Source of the DNA: Clostridium sp.
GTDB lineage: Bacteria > Bacillota > Clostridia > Clostridiales > Clostridiaceae
Assembly (NCBI GenBank): GCA_029851835.1
Contig: JARKVD010000036.1
Span: forward strand, 19,030-83,029
Reading direction: 5' to 3'
DNA: 64,000 nucleotides
A program made the translations under genes and the position numbers. The notes beneath the pieces are model-generated. The model was given only the letters and a program-made list of their open reading frames with translations, was not told where the DNA came from and made no database searches. Positions 1-8,824 of this stretch are shown here, piece by piece (positions within the stretch are counted from its first letter, which is position 1; each line of letters begins with the position of its first letter).

Positions 1-26
1 ACTTTTAGATACTCACTTATAGACAT

Positions 27-55
27 TTGATATATACTTAAAGTTAAAGTATAAT
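27..55 (+). promoter_or_regulatory. Predicted sigma-A promoter upstream of tsaD
   Basis: TTGATA at 27-32 and TATAAT at 50-55 are separated by 17 bases, close to the vegetative consensus. The next gene is tsaD at 262, so the leader would be about 200 nt and would include the repeat at 61-221. Assignment to tsaD is by position only. Confidence 0.55.
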
Positions 56-60
56 TTAAT

Positions 61-221
61 AAGCAAAGGAAACTCCTTCTCATATATATTGGAAGGAGTA
101 AGTAAGTGTAGACCAAAGATGCACACAGTGAAAGTTCTGCTGACCAAATCAAAGATGCACACAGCGGAAGTTCCACTAACCAAATCAAAGATTTGGAGCA
201 TCACTTTTGGACACTTACTTA
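61..221. repeat. Dispersed hairpin repeat, copy A1
   Basis: This copy contains a GGAAACTCCTTC...GAAGGAGT hairpin at about 67-98. Two imperfect tandem copies of a CCAAATCAAAGATGCACACAG-type segment follow, and the copy ends in the AAATCAAAGATTTGG palindrome at 181-195. The same two modules, a CTCCTT/AAGGAG hairpin and an AAATC-TA-GATTT-like palindrome, recur at 19937, 24051, 28599, 37587, 51605, 60395 and 60587. The open frame on the minus strand here is repeat-derived and is not annotated as a gene. Confidence 0.75.
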
Positions 222-261
222 AAACCTAAGAAAATATACGGGTTATGTTAAGAGGTGCAAA

Positions 262-1284
262 ATGAAAGAGAATTTTAAGATACTTGCCATAGAATCAAGT
301 TGTGATGAAACAGCTGCAGCGGTAGTTGTTGATGGAAGAGAAGTTTTATCTAATGTTATTGCTTCTCAAATAGATATACATAAAAAATTTGGTGGAGTTG
401 TTCCAGAAGTAGCATCAAGAATGCATATTGAAGCAATTGGTGCGGTAGTTGAAGAAGCTTTAGAAGAAGCAGGAATGACTTTTGAAGATATAGATGCAGT
501 AGCAGTTACCTATGGACCAGGCCTTGTTGGAGCTTTATTAGTTGGACTTCAATATGCTAAATCTCTTGCCTATGGTTTAAATATTCCACTTATAGGAGTT
601 AACCATATAGAGGGTCATATTAGTGCTAACTTTATTCAACATAAGGACCTTCAGCCTCCATTTGTAACTTTGGTTGTATCAGGGGGACATACTTTTATAG
701 TTCATATGAAGGATTATGGGGTTTTTGAAGTTCTTGGAGAAACTAGAGATGATGCAGCTGGGGAAGCTTACGACAAAGTGGCAAGAGCAATAGGACTTGG
801 ATATCCAGGTGGGCCAAAGATTGATAAGATTGCTAAAGAAGGAAATGAGGATGCAATAAAATTTCCAAGAGCAAACTTCCACGATAAGACATTAGATTTT
901 TCATTTAGTGGAGTAAAGTCAGCGGTATTAAACTATCTAAACTCTTTACAGATGAAGGGTGAAACTTACAATCAAGCTGATGTTGCAGCTTCATTCCAAA
1001 AGGCTGTTGTAGATGTATTAGTGGATAATGCTATGAAGGCATGTAAGGAGAAAAAGGTTGATAAAATTGCTATCTCTGGTGGAGTAGCCTCCAATTCATA
1101 CCTTAGAGCTAAGCTTACAGCAAGAGGAGAAAAGGAAGGGGTTAAGGTTCTGTTCCCAGCCCAAATTCTTTGTACAGATAATGCTGCAATGATAGGAAGT
1201 GCTGCATACTATGAATATAAAGCAGGTAGAATTGCAGATTTAACTTTAAATGCAGTGCCAAATTTGAAACTTGGCCAAAGATAA
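262..1284 (+). CDS. tsaD: tRNA N6-adenosine threonylcarbamoyltransferase TsaD
   Basis: TsaD transfers the threonylcarbamoyl group to adenosine 37 of ANN-decoding tRNAs, together with TsaB, TsaE and TsaC/YwlC; none of those partners lies in the window. The 340-aa length is normal for the family. The ASKHA fold starts with an [12 protein letters not shown] motif at about residues 9-20. The iron-binding HxxxH is H115-I-E-G-H119, and the C-terminal GGVASN and TDNAAMIG motifs are present. The ATG at 262 follows an AGAGGTG ribosome site. The gene stands alone with its own terminator. The call is secure. Confidence 0.97.
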   Translation: MKENFKILAIESSCDETAAAVVVDGREVLSNVIASQIDIHKKFGGVVPEVASRMHIEAIGAVVEEALEEAGMTFEDIDAVAVTYGPGLVGALLVGLQYAKSLAYGLNIPLIGVNHIEGHISANFIQHKDLQPPFVTLVVSGGHTFIVHMKDYGVFEVLGETRDDAAGEAYDKVARAIGLGYPGGPKIDKIAKEGNEDAIKFPRANFHDKTLDFSFSGVKSAVLNYLNSLQMKGETYNQADVAASFQKAVVDVLVDNAMKACKEKKVDKIAISGGVASNSYLRAKLTARGEKEGVKVLFPAQILCTDNAAMIGSAAYYEYKAGRIADLTLNAVPNLKLGQR

Positions 1285-1298
1285 ATTAATAAACATTT

Positions 1299-1333
1299 AA
1301 TCCCTTAAGTAGAAATTCTTAAGGGATTTTTAT
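1299..1333 (+). terminator. Intrinsic terminator after tsaD
   Basis: An 11-bp stem, AATCCCTTAAG pairing with CTTAAGGGATT, is followed by a T-rich run. It lies 15 nt after the tsaD stop. Confidence 0.85.
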
Positions 1334-1405
1334 TAAAATATTGTATTAATATTCTGAATATGATAGGGTTTTAGTATAGATATTTGAGAAAGGAAGTGAA
1401 GGATA

Positions 1406-3391
1406 GTGGTAAATGAATTAATGATAAATAGAATAAAAGAAATTTCTATTTGTAATGACAAAGATAGCAAGTTGTTAGGCTTTTTTAAGCAGCAAGGAGC
1501 AAAGTTATACAACCTATGTACTTTAGAAGAAAAGCTTAATGATGAATATTTTAAGAATACATCCTTTGAGGAGTTATTAAAAGAAAACCATGAAATATAT
1601 GAAGAGTTAATTGGAGATAATTATAAAAAGTCATACGGAAATCCGGATTATGCTGTGGCTGAATTAGGAGAAGAATTAGGGAGGATTGCTACATACCTTT
1701 ATGGAAGACTAAATCAGATAATCAACTTAGTTTTTGCTCATAAAACAGAATACATAGAGGTACTTTTAGAATTGTTTATACAGTGTTATGACTATGTAGG
1801 AGTCAATGGTGATAATGGAGAAGGACTTCTTAAAGTAATTGCAGAGTTTGAAGCTAAAGTTATGGAGTTTGAGTGTGAGGAGAAAGTAAAAAATTTAGCT
1901 GTTTACACAGAAAATAATTATAAGACTATAGTAGAAGAAGCAGATTCAAGGGACTTAAGATACTTATTTAAGTATGGAAAATATATAACTGAAAATGAGA
2001 TAAAAACAGCCAAGTTCCTATCAACCTATGATGGGGTTGAGAAGATTGCTTATACAATGGTTAAAGGATACATGGACAGCTTTGAGAGAGAAAATAAAGA
2101 TTATAAAATTAAGGATAGAGTAAAGGTTGTTTATTTTGTAGGCCAAGAAGCTATCGTTAAGGAAGTTATAAAAGAGTTTGCAAAGTTCGGATTAACTGCA
2201 ATGATGACAAATGTTATGACTACAGATGTTAACAAGCAGTTTGATTATGACCATAGATTTGACTTTGCAATTTGCTATGATGAAGCAATTGGTAAGCTAA
2301 AAGAAGAAAAGTTGCTAGTGGCTTTCGAAAAATATAAAGCAGAGCTAAAGGGTTATTCAGGAATTGCTGTGTTTGAAGCCTTTGGTGAAGTTCCTTTCGC
2401 GCCAGAGAGTAAGGAGACTAGTATAAAGCTTAGTGATGAACAAAGTAAGATATTCCAAGAAGTATCTCTAAGTATTAGAATAGCCCAAGATAAATTTATA
2501 CCATCAACAGAAACTACTTTTACAATAATAGCGTTCCCAACACCTGAAATCGGAGAAAAATTTGAAGAAATTTTTGCTGATACCATGAAAATTAATACGC
2601 TTGATTCAGATAAGTGGGAAAGAATTCAAAATAGTATTATTGGAGCTCTCGATAAGGGAGAATTTATCCACGTTAAGGGTTGTAATGGAAATAGAACTGA
2701 TATAAAGGTAAAGATGCATACTCTTGAAAATCCAGAAAATGAAACTAACTTTGAGAATTGTATTGCTACTGTAAATATTCCTGTTGGAGAGGTGTTTACA
2801 TCACCAACTCTTAAAGGAACAAATGGAGTTCTTCATATTGAGGAAGTATTTTTAGATGGCTTAAAATATGTAGATCTTGAGCTTTTATTTAAGGATGGAT
2901 ATGTGGCCGAATATAGTTGCAAGAACTTTGAAGAGGAAGAAAAGAACAAGAAATTTATAGAAGAAAATCTTTTATTCCCTCATAAGACTCTGCCACTAGG
3001 TGAGTTTGCTATAGGAACTAATACATTAGCTTATGTAATTGCACAGAAGCATGATATAGTTTCTATCTTACCAATACTTATTGTAGAAAAAATGGGACCT
3101 CACTTTGCAGTAGGTGATACCTGCTATTCTTATAGTGAGGATAATAGAGTTTATAATCAATTTGATGGAAAAGAGATAGTTGCAAAGGATAATGAAAAAT
3201 CTATTCTAAGAAAGACTGATAAAAATAGTGCATATACTCAATGTCACACTGATATAACTATACCTTATGACAGTATAGAGTCAATTAACGCTATAACTAA
3301 AGATGGGGAAGTTATAGAAGTTATTAAAGATGGAAGATTTGTACTTTCTGGTACTGAAGAGTTAAATGAGCCTTTTACACAGGAAGTTTAG
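1406..3391 (+). CDS. M29-like metallo-aminopeptidase, long form
   Basis: The product (661 aa) carries the family M29 (AmpT/AmpS type) metal-site pattern in its C-terminal half: LGE533FAIGTN, E561KMGPH566FAVGD and H614-T-D616. Known M29 enzymes use Glu, Glu, His and an HxD motif to bind two metals and remove N-terminal residues from peptides, which would suit a proteolytic, amino-acid-fermenting anaerobe. The protein is much longer than the roughly 410 aa of classical M29 enzymes. Residues 1-270 form an acidic, helix-rich region that I do not recognise. The start is GTG, with AGGAAG nine bases upstream, and there is no signal peptide, so it is probably cytoplasmic. The substrate is unknown. 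Confidence 0.7.
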   Translation: MVNELMINRIKEISICNDKDSKLLGFFKQQGAKLYNLCTLEEKLNDEYFKNTSFEELLKENHEIYEELIGDNYKKSYGNPDYAVAELGEELGRIATYLYGRLNQIINLVFAHKTEYIEVLLELFIQCYDYVGVNGDNGEGLLKVIAEFEAKVMEFECEEKVKNLAVYTENNYKTIVEEADSRDLRYLFKYGKYITENEIKTAKFLSTYDGVEKIAYTMVKGYMDSFERENKDYKIKDRVKVVYFVGQEAIVKEVIKEFAKFGLTAMMTNVMTTDVNKQFDYDHRFDFAICYDEAIGKLKEEKLLVAFEKYKAELKGYSGIAVFEAFGEVPFAPESKETSIKLSDEQSKIFQEVSLSIRIAQDKFIPSTETTFTIIAFPTPEIGEKFEEIFADTMKINTLDSDKWERIQNSIIGALDKGEFIHVKGCNGNRTDIKVKMHTLENPENETNFENCIATVNIPVGEVFTSPTLKGTNGVLHIEEVFLDGLKYVDLELLFKDGYVAEYSCKNFEEEEKNKKFIEENLLFPHKTLPLGEFAIGTNTLAYVIAQKHDIVSILPILIVEKMGPHFAVGDTCYSYSEDNRVYNQFDGKEIVAKDNEKSILRKTDKNSAYTQCHTDITIPYDSIESINAITKDGEVIEVIKDGRFVLSGTEELNEPFTQEV

Positions 3392-3418
3392 AATAAATTT
3401 AAGATAGGGTTTTCTGTT

Positions 3419-3512
3419 TAATTAAGAATTACCGAATGTAGAATCAAATAAAAGAAATCCCGTAGGGATTTCAGCCATCATTCTGCATTCTTAATTTTAC
3501 ATTCTAAATTAA
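3419..3512. repeat. Inverted-repeat element B1
   Basis: The outer arms resemble ATTAAGAATTACCGAATGTAG (3421-3441) and its inverse near 3480-3510. An inner hairpin, AAATCCC-GTA-GGGATTT, lies at 3456-3472. The element is homologous, in inverse orientation, to 17731-17795: both carry the GAAAT...ATTTC core followed by CCATCATTCT. No ORF or promoter is evident inside. Confidence 0.65.
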
Positions 3513-3536
3513 CATAATGATCAGCGGGGGGATTGT

Positions 3537-5564
3537 ATGATTAGTAACATTGATATCAAAAGCAAGATGACAGTTAAGTTAGATGACGTACTTCCAGAGA
3601 TGCCTAAATTTCAAGAAGGAATTAGAAGAGCTCCAGACAGGGGATATGATTTAACACCAGCTCAAACAGAGCTTGCTCTTAAAAATGCACTAAGATATAT
3701 TCCGGAAGAGTTCCATGAAGCTTTGGCACCAGAGTTTTTGGAAGAGCTTATGACTAGGGGAAGAATCTACGGATATAGATTCAGGCCTGAAGGCAAACTA
3801 AGTGGAAAGCCTATTGATGAATATAAGGGCAACTGCATAGAGGGGAAAGCTTTTCAGGTTATGATTGATAACAATTTAGACTTTGATGTAGCATTGTATC
3901 CATATGAATTAGTTACCTATGGTGAAACAGGACAGGTATGCCAAAACTGGATGCAGTATAGATTAATCATGAAGTATCTAGAAGTAATGACTGATGAACA
4001 GACTCTTGTGGTTGAGAGTGGTCATCCCCTTGGATTATTTAGAAGTTCTAAAACTTCACCAAGAGTTATAACTACAAATGGATTAATGGTTGGAATGTTT
4101 GATAATCCTAAGGACTTCCATCTTGCAACACAATTAGGGGTTGCTAACTACGGTCAAATGACTGCTGGTGGATGGATGTATATAGGGCCACAGGGAATTG
4201 TTCATGGAACATTTAATACTATTGTTAATGCAGGAAGACTTAAGCTTGGAGTGGCTGAAGATGGAGATTTAAGAGGAAAGATCTTCGTAACATCTGGACT
4301 TGGAGGAATGAGCGGTGCTCAACCAAAGGCTATTGAAATAGCAAATGGAGTTGGAATCATTGCAGAGGTGGATTATTCTAGAATTAAAACTAGACATGAT
4401 CAAGGTTGGGTTACTTTAATTTCAGATGATCTTGAAGAGGTTGTTAGGTTGGCTCGTGAATATGCTGAGAAGGAAGAAACAATTTCTATTGCATATCATG
4501 GAAATATAGTAGACTTATTGGAGTATATTCTAGAAAATGATGTGCATATAGACTTGCTTTCTGATCAGACTTCATGCCATGCTGTTTATGATGGAGGTTA
4601 TGCACCTGTGGGAATCTCCTTTGAGGAAAGAACAAGATTATTAAAAGAAGATAGAAAGAAATTCTGTGAACTTGTAGATGTTACCCTTCTTAAACACTAT
4701 GATTTAGTTAAGAAGTTAGTAGCTAAAGGAGTTTACTTCTTTGACTATGGAAACTCATTCATGAAGGCCATCTATGATGCAGGCGGCAAGGATATTGCTA
4801 AGAATGGCGTGGATGAAAAAGATGGATTTATTTATCCATCCTATGTAGAAGATATCATGGGACCAATGTTATTTGACTATGGATATGGACCTTTCAGATG
4901 GGTTTGCCTCAGTCATGACCATGAGGACTTAGTGAAAACTGACAAAGCTGCAATGGAATGTATTAATCCAAATAGAAGAGGTCAAGATAGAGACAATTAC
5001 ATTTGGATTAGAGATGCTGAAAAGAATAAGTTAGTTGTTGGAACTGAGGCTAGAATTCTTTATCAGGACACTGAGGGAAGAATGAGAATAGCTCTTAAGT
5101 TCAATGAGATGGTTAGAAATGGAGAAGTTGGACCAATAATGCTTGGTAGAGACCACCATGATGTTAGTGGAACTGATTCACCATTTAGAGAAACTTCAAA
5201 TATCAAGGACGGAAGCAATATGATGGCTGATATGGCTATTCAGTGTTTTGCTGGTAATGCAGCTAGAGGAATGAGCCTTATAGCTCTTCACAATGGTGGG
5301 GGAGTTGGTACAAGCAAATCTATCAATGGTGGTTTTGGATTGGTTCTTGATGGAAGTGAAAGAGTTGATGATATAATAAGACTTTCCATGGCATGGGATG
5401 TTATGGGAGGGGTTGCTAGGAGGGCTTGGGCAAGAAACCCACATTCCATAGAAACAAGTATGGAGTATAATGATAGGAATGCTGAAACAGATCATATTAC
5501 TCTTCCATATATACCAAAGGATGATTTAATTAAAAAAGTTGTAGCTGAGGCTTTAAATAAATAA
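3537..5564 (+). CDS. hutU: Urocanate hydratase, long clostridial form
   Basis: Urocanase hydrates urocanate to imidazolone propionate in histidine breakdown, using a tightly bound NAD+ as electrophile. The 675-aa length matches the long form found in clostridia and fusobacteria rather than the roughly 555-aa proteobacterial form. Visible motifs are a glycine-rich SGLGGMSGAQPKA stretch near residues 253-265 and GPFRWVC457, which corresponds to the active-site cysteine region. The ATG at 3537 is preceded by CGGGGGGAT. No hutH, hutI or formiminotransferase lies beside it, so the rest of the pathway must be elsewhere. It has no visible promoter other than repeat B1 just upstream. Confidence 0.93.
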   Translation: MISNIDIKSKMTVKLDDVLPEMPKFQEGIRRAPDRGYDLTPAQTELALKNALRYIPEEFHEALAPEFLEELMTRGRIYGYRFRPEGKLSGKPIDEYKGNCIEGKAFQVMIDNNLDFDVALYPYELVTYGETGQVCQNWMQYRLIMKYLEVMTDEQTLVVESGHPLGLFRSSKTSPRVITTNGLMVGMFDNPKDFHLATQLGVANYGQMTAGGWMYIGPQGIVHGTFNTIVNAGRLKLGVAEDGDLRGKIFVTSGLGGMSGAQPKAIEIANGVGIIAEVDYSRIKTRHDQGWVTLISDDLEEVVRLAREYAEKEETISIAYHGNIVDLLEYILENDVHIDLLSDQTSCHAVYDGGYAPVGISFEERTRLLKEDRKKFCELVDVTLLKHYDLVKKLVAKGVYFFDYGNSFMKAIYDAGGKDIAKNGVDEKDGFIYPSYVEDIMGPMLFDYGYGPFRWVCLSHDHEDLVKTDKAAMECINPNRRGQDRDNYIWIRDAEKNKLVVGTEARILYQDTEGRMRIALKFNEMVRNGEVGPIMLGRDHHDVSGTDSPFRETSNIKDGSNMMADMAIQCFAGNAARGMSLIALHNGGGVGTSKSINGGFGLVLDGSERVDDIIRLSMAWDVMGGVARRAWARNPHSIETSMEYNDRNAETDHITLPYIPKDDLIKKVVAEALNK

Positions 5565-5602
5565 AGGTATAAAAAGGATTAAGTCAAGATAAAATAATAA
5601 AG

Positions 5603-5652
5603 ACATGGTTTGTGATTATGGTGAAGAGCATAAAGTCACGGCCATGTTTTTG
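5603..5652 (+). terminator. Terminator after hutU
   Basis: A long interrupted hairpin pairs ACATGG/CCATGT with inner TGTGA/TCACG and TTATG/CATAA segments. A T run follows at 5646-5651. Confidence 0.7.
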
Positions 5653-5755
5653 TCTGTAAAAATGAAAATGAAAAAATCTAAGTTTATTAAAATTTACAGG
5701 AAGTTTATTTATTTTTTGAGGACAATGGACGTATATAAATTGTGGAGGTATTTAT

Positions 5756-5769
5756 AAGTATTAATACTT
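5756..5769. promoter_or_regulatory. 14-bp perfect palindrome, possible operator
   Basis: AAGTATTAATACTT is a perfect palindrome lying 33 bp upstream of the -35 box at 5802. Its half TTAATACTT is repeated directly at 5772-5780. The cognate regulator is unknown. Confidence 0.3.
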
Positions 5770-5801
5770 AATTAATACTTCGTAAAATGTATAAATGCAT
5801 A

Positions 5802-5830
5802 TTGAAGGCGCAAAATTACAGTAGTATAAT
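5802..5830 (+). promoter_or_regulatory. Predicted sigma-A promoter of the lipoprotein gene
   Basis: TTGAAG at 5802-5807 and TATAAT at 5825-5830 are separated by 17 bases. The predicted transcript starts about 36 nt before the lipoprotein ATG. Confidence 0.7.
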
Positions 5831-5873
5831 TAACTAGGCAAATAAGGGAAATATGAAAGGAGAGTGCATTTTA

Positions 5874-6872
5874 ATGGTTTTAAAAGAGAAAAATAGAAAA
5901 TTTAATATATTTTTATCAATTATTATTATGCTGCTCTCGTTAGTAATGTTTACTGGATGTAATGATGGAAAAGATGATGCTAATAATTACACATTTATTA
6001 AAGATATTAATTATACAAGTGCTATTATAGAAAAAAATAACAACATATATTTATATGATAATAATTATAGCTATTTAGAGCCCATTGGAGATCTAACGAG
6101 ACTGAAGGAGCTTTCAGCCTTCAGTGATGATTTAAATAAGGTTGCTTTTAAGTATGTAGATGAAAAAGGAAAAATTAATATACATGATGTAAAGACCATG
6201 GAAGATAGAGTTTTGGAAATCAAAGATGATGGTGAAATATCTTATATTAAATGGTTTGGAAACTTAATAGTAGTTGGACTATATGAAAATCCTACAACAA
6301 ATAAGTATTTAGTGTATGAAAGTGAAAATTTAGAGTTGGTAAATAGTTGCAGGGGGATTTTGATAGATGTCCTTGATGATGGAAAAACATTAGTATATGG
6401 AGCCAACACCCAAGGGGTAACTTCAATATATATAAATGATGAAAAAATATATACTTTAGAAAAGACTGGTGAGGTTTTACTAGGTGGCGGGGTATCAAAT
6501 AATAAAGGAGAAATTAGTTTTTTAACTTTTGTGTTTGATAGAGATACATTTGAACAAAAGGAGTACTTGTATACAGGAAAATTGAAAAAAAATAAACTAG
6601 ATGATTTGAAAATTATAAATAAGCCTTATGAAATATATGGGGACATTATTTATGATGGAGATAAAATAGTTATTTTAAATCAAGATGAATATACTGAATT
6701 AGTTAATGGAGAATTTATTGTTAAGGATTTGAGTGAAATTAATACTAGTATAGGAGAGAATACTAATAAATTAAAAGGTATTTTAAAGAACACCTTTAAA
6801 AGTGAAATAACAGATATTAACAAGTCTTGGGTGGAGCTTGGAATAGAAAATATTACATGGTTTACTAGGTAA
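5874..6872 (+). CDS. Putative lipoprotein, beta-rich, function unknown
   Basis: I do not recognise the family. The protein (332 aa from this start) has a basic N-terminus, a hydrophobic run and the lipobox-like sequence VMFTGC, so it should be lipid-anchored on the outer face of the membrane. The remainder has repeated short strands with turn motifs (for example NNNIYLYDNN, GKINIHD, NKYLVYE, TSIYINDEKIYTL) that suggest a small beta-propeller; this is inference. An upstream in-frame ATG at 5853 exists, but AAAGGAGA at 5856-5863 is placed for the ATG at 5874. The gene appears monocistronic, with its own promoter. Confidence 0.65.
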   Translation: MVLKEKNRKFNIFLSIIIMLLSLVMFTGCNDGKDDANNYTFIKDINYTSAIIEKNNNIYLYDNNYSYLEPIGDLTRLKELSAFSDDLNKVAFKYVDEKGKINIHDVKTMEDRVLEIKDDGEISYIKWFGNLIVVGLYENPTTNKYLVYESENLELVNSCRGILIDVLDDGKTLVYGANTQGVTSIYINDEKIYTLEKTGEVLLGGGVSNNKGEISFLTFVFDRDTFEQKEYLYTGKLKKNKLDDLKIINKPYEIYGDIIYDGDKIVILNQDEYTELVNGEFIVKDLSEINTSIGENTNKLKGILKNTFKSEITDINKSWVELGIENITWFTR

Positions 6873-6927
6873 TGTTTTTTATTCTTGTTTACTGTGCAAT
6901 TATTTATTAGAACCGTTACATTTTTCG

Positions 6928-6956
6928 TTGACAGTATATTAAGTATTAAATATAAT
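6928..6956 (+). promoter_or_regulatory. Consensus sigma-A promoter of the FNT channel gene
   Basis: TTGACA at 6928-6933 and TATAAT at 6951-6956 are both perfect, with a 17-base spacer. The start codon of the channel gene is 49 nt downstream of the -10 box. Confidence 0.9.
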
Positions 6957-7004
6957 AGTCCGTGGACTTTAAACTAATGATAAAATAAAAGAGGAGGAGA
7001 TTTT

Positions 7005-7847
7005 ATGAGTAAAATGATGCTTTCTCCTGACGAAATAACTACTTACGTAGAAGAAGTTGGGTATAAAAAAGCTAACAACAAAAGTGTACAAACTCTTTTC
7101 TTAGGTATTTGTGCTGGAATATTTATAGCATTAGGTGCATATGCATCATCAGTTGCATCACACGGAATTAGTGATCCAGGACTTCAAAAATTTGTGGCTG
7201 GAATAGTGTTCCCTATTGGATTAATATTTGTATTAATTTGTGGATCGGAGCTATTTACTGGTAATGCGCTACTAAGTGTAGCATGGGCACAGAAGAGAAT
7301 TACAACTGGACAAATGTTTAAGAACTGGGCAATAGTTTGGGTTGGAAACTTTATAGGGGCAGCTCTAGTAGCAGTATTAGTTTATGCTGCTGGACTTTTA
7401 ACAACTGGAACTGTTGGTGGATATGCTATAAAGGTAGCTGCCACAAAAGCAAGTATAGAATTTGGACCAGCTATAGCTAGTGGAATACTTTGTAATATAA
7501 TCGTTTGTTTCTGTGTATGGGGAACATATGCTGCTAAAGATGTTACAGGTAAATTATTCATGGGATTCTTCCCAATATTAGCTTTCGTTATAGCGGGATT
7601 CGAGCACTGTGTTGCGAATATGTACTATTTTACAATAGGATTACTTGCTAAAACTAATCCAGCGTTTGTTGAAGCGTCTCATGTATCAGCTGAAAAGCTT
7701 GAGGACTTAAATTTAGGTGGTGTATTTAGCAACCTATTACCAGTTACTATAGGGAATATAATTGGTGGTGCAGTTATAGTTGGATTAACATACTGGTTTA
7801 TTTTTAGAAAGTGTAATGCTAAAAATCATGAGAATAAAGCTGCATAA
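7005..7847 (+). CDS. Formate/nitrite transporter (FNT) family channel
   Basis: The protein (280 aa) has six strongly hydrophobic segments and the FNT family layout of pentameric channels for small monovalent anions such as formate, nitrite or hydrosulfide. Family features include FLGICAGIFIALGAYA in the first helix, the GSELFTGNAL loop, NFIGAALVA, GILCNIIVCFCVWG, and GFEHCVANMYYF with the conserved central histidine region. The RBS GAGGAGAT precedes ATG 7005. A consensus promoter and terminator frame it as a single-gene unit. Family membership is secure. The substrate is not; formate is the simplest guess for a fermenting anaerobe. Confidence 0.9.
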   Translation: MSKMMLSPDEITTYVEEVGYKKANNKSVQTLFLGICAGIFIALGAYASSVASHGISDPGLQKFVAGIVFPIGLIFVLICGSELFTGNALLSVAWAQKRITTGQMFKNWAIVWVGNFIGAALVAVLVYAAGLLTTGTVGGYAIKVAATKASIEFGPAIASGILCNIIVCFCVWGTYAAKDVTGKLFMGFFPILAFVIAGFEHCVANMYYFTIGLLAKTNPAFVEASHVSAEKLEDLNLGGVFSNLLPVTIGNIIGGAVIVGLTYWFIFRKCNAKNHENKAA

Positions 7848-7857
7848 ATGATATAGA

Positions 7858-7895
7858 AACACGATAAAATTAACATTAATTTTATCGTGTTTTTT
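7858..7895 (+). terminator. Terminator after the FNT gene
   Basis: ACACGATAAAATT pairs with AATTTTATCGTGT and is followed by TTTTTATTTT. Confidence 0.9.
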
Positions 7896-7963
7896 ATTTT
7901 ATTGAACAATATACCAAACAATTTTCTTTAAAATGGTTTTAAATTAAAAGGAGATAAGATATA

Positions 7964-8011
7964 ATGAGGTGTGGTATTATTTTCAAGATTATGAAGGAAA
8001 TCAAAGAATGA
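7964..8011 (+). CDS. Possible 15-codon leader ORF
   Basis: ATG at 7964 opens a 15-residue frame (MRCGIIFKIMKEIKE) with AAAAGGAG about ten bases upstream. Its TGA at 8009-8011 overlaps the AGGAGG ribosome site of the next gene by one base, an arrangement that could couple translation. It may equally be chance, and no attenuator is visible. Confidence 0.25.
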   Translation: MRCGIIFKIMKEIKE

Positions 8012-8022
8012 GGAGGGGTAAA

Positions 8023-8559
8023 GTGGAGTCTATAACTAAAATAATAAAAGATTTGCCTTTAGGTGCCTCAGCGTTAGTTGAAGAGCGGATTAATCACAAA
8101 AATATTACCTTTATAATTATAAAAGACAAATTTAAAAATTTTATGGATGCTCCATGGTTAATGGAGTTTTATTTTAAGGGTGGAATTATTAAAAAGAGAG
8201 ACACGCTATCAGCTCATTTAATGATCCAAGTGAAAGATAATTTTAATGATAAATATTATCCATTCCATTTTAATTATTTTGATGAAAGCTCTTTAAAACT
8301 TCTGCATAATTTAATTAAGCAGAGGGAGATTCGCATAGTAGTTAGTGATGGCAATAATGAATATATATCAAGAGCCTTTAATAATAATTTAGGTCCATTT
8401 TTAAAAAGATACATTAAGGTATCTATAAGATGTGGTCATAGATGGTCTCAAGAAGAGTATAAGAAAGCTTTAATGGAAACCATAGAGTCTTTTCAAGATA
8501 TAATTGAGTTGTGGGATAAACTTGGAGAAGAGGTTCATATGGAAGCATTGAAAAGGTAA
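8023..8559 (+). CDS. Conserved-looking protein of unknown function
   Basis: I do not recognise this 178-aa soluble protein. It reads as alternating strands and helices (KNITFIIIKDKFKNF, HLMIQVKDNF, REIRIVVSDGNNEYISR) with a helical C-terminus, and has no signal peptide, membrane segment or obvious catalytic motif. An in-frame GTG at 7969 would lengthen it by 18 residues. I prefer the GTG at 8023 because AGGAGG lies at 8011-8016 with a six-base spacer. There is no clear promoter, and no terminator before the lysine operon leader. Confidence 0.6.
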   Translation: MESITKIIKDLPLGASALVEERINHKNITFIIIKDKFKNFMDAPWLMEFYFKGGIIKKRDTLSAHLMIQVKDNFNDKYYPFHFNYFDESSLKLLHNLIKQREIRIVVSDGNNEYISRAFNNNLGPFLKRYIKVSIRCGHRWSQEEYKKALMETIESFQDIIELWDKLGEEVHMEALKR

Positions 8560-8635
8560 TAATAAACTTTGTAATTTAAGAAAGTTAGAGTAAATATTCA
8601 TATTAGAAAAATAGAAAAGTAAATCAAACAGGAAA

Positions 8636-8654
8636 TTATGAAACGTTTTCATAA
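8636..8654. promoter_or_regulatory. Palindrome upstream of the lysine operon
   Basis: TTATGAAA and TTTCATAA flank a central CGT. The site lies 80 bp upstream of the -35 box of the lysine operon. It resembles a catabolite-response element with a shortened centre, but does not fit the standard spacing. The rest of 8560-8733 is AT-rich with no gene. Confidence 0.3.
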
Positions 8655-8733
8655 GATGTAAAGTGTAATTATACATAGAATAAAAAGCATAAAACAAATT
8701 TAGGAAATTGCGAAAAAAAATTACAAAAATCTA

Positions 8734-8762
8734 TTGCATTTTTGGGAAAATAAAACTATAAT
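8734..8762 (+). promoter_or_regulatory. Predicted promoter of the lysine fermentation operon
   Basis: TTGCAT at 8734-8739 and a perfect TATAAT at 8757-8762 have a 17-base spacer. Transcription would begin near 8769, about 55 nt before the lysine aptamer. The leader then runs through the aptamer and terminator to kal. Confidence 0.65.
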
Positions 8763-8824
8763 CAAAATATAAAGTGAATGTTTGAACAATTCAAATATTT
8801 TAGAAAATAATAAATATATAGAAA

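Noticed and set aside
13..204. 63-codon minus-strand frame
   Set aside because: It translates the repeat A1 (repeated CIFDLVS-like units) and has no ribosome site.
8636..8654. Canonical catabolite-response element
   Set aside because: The centre is too short for the standard pattern; kept only as an unassigned palindrome.
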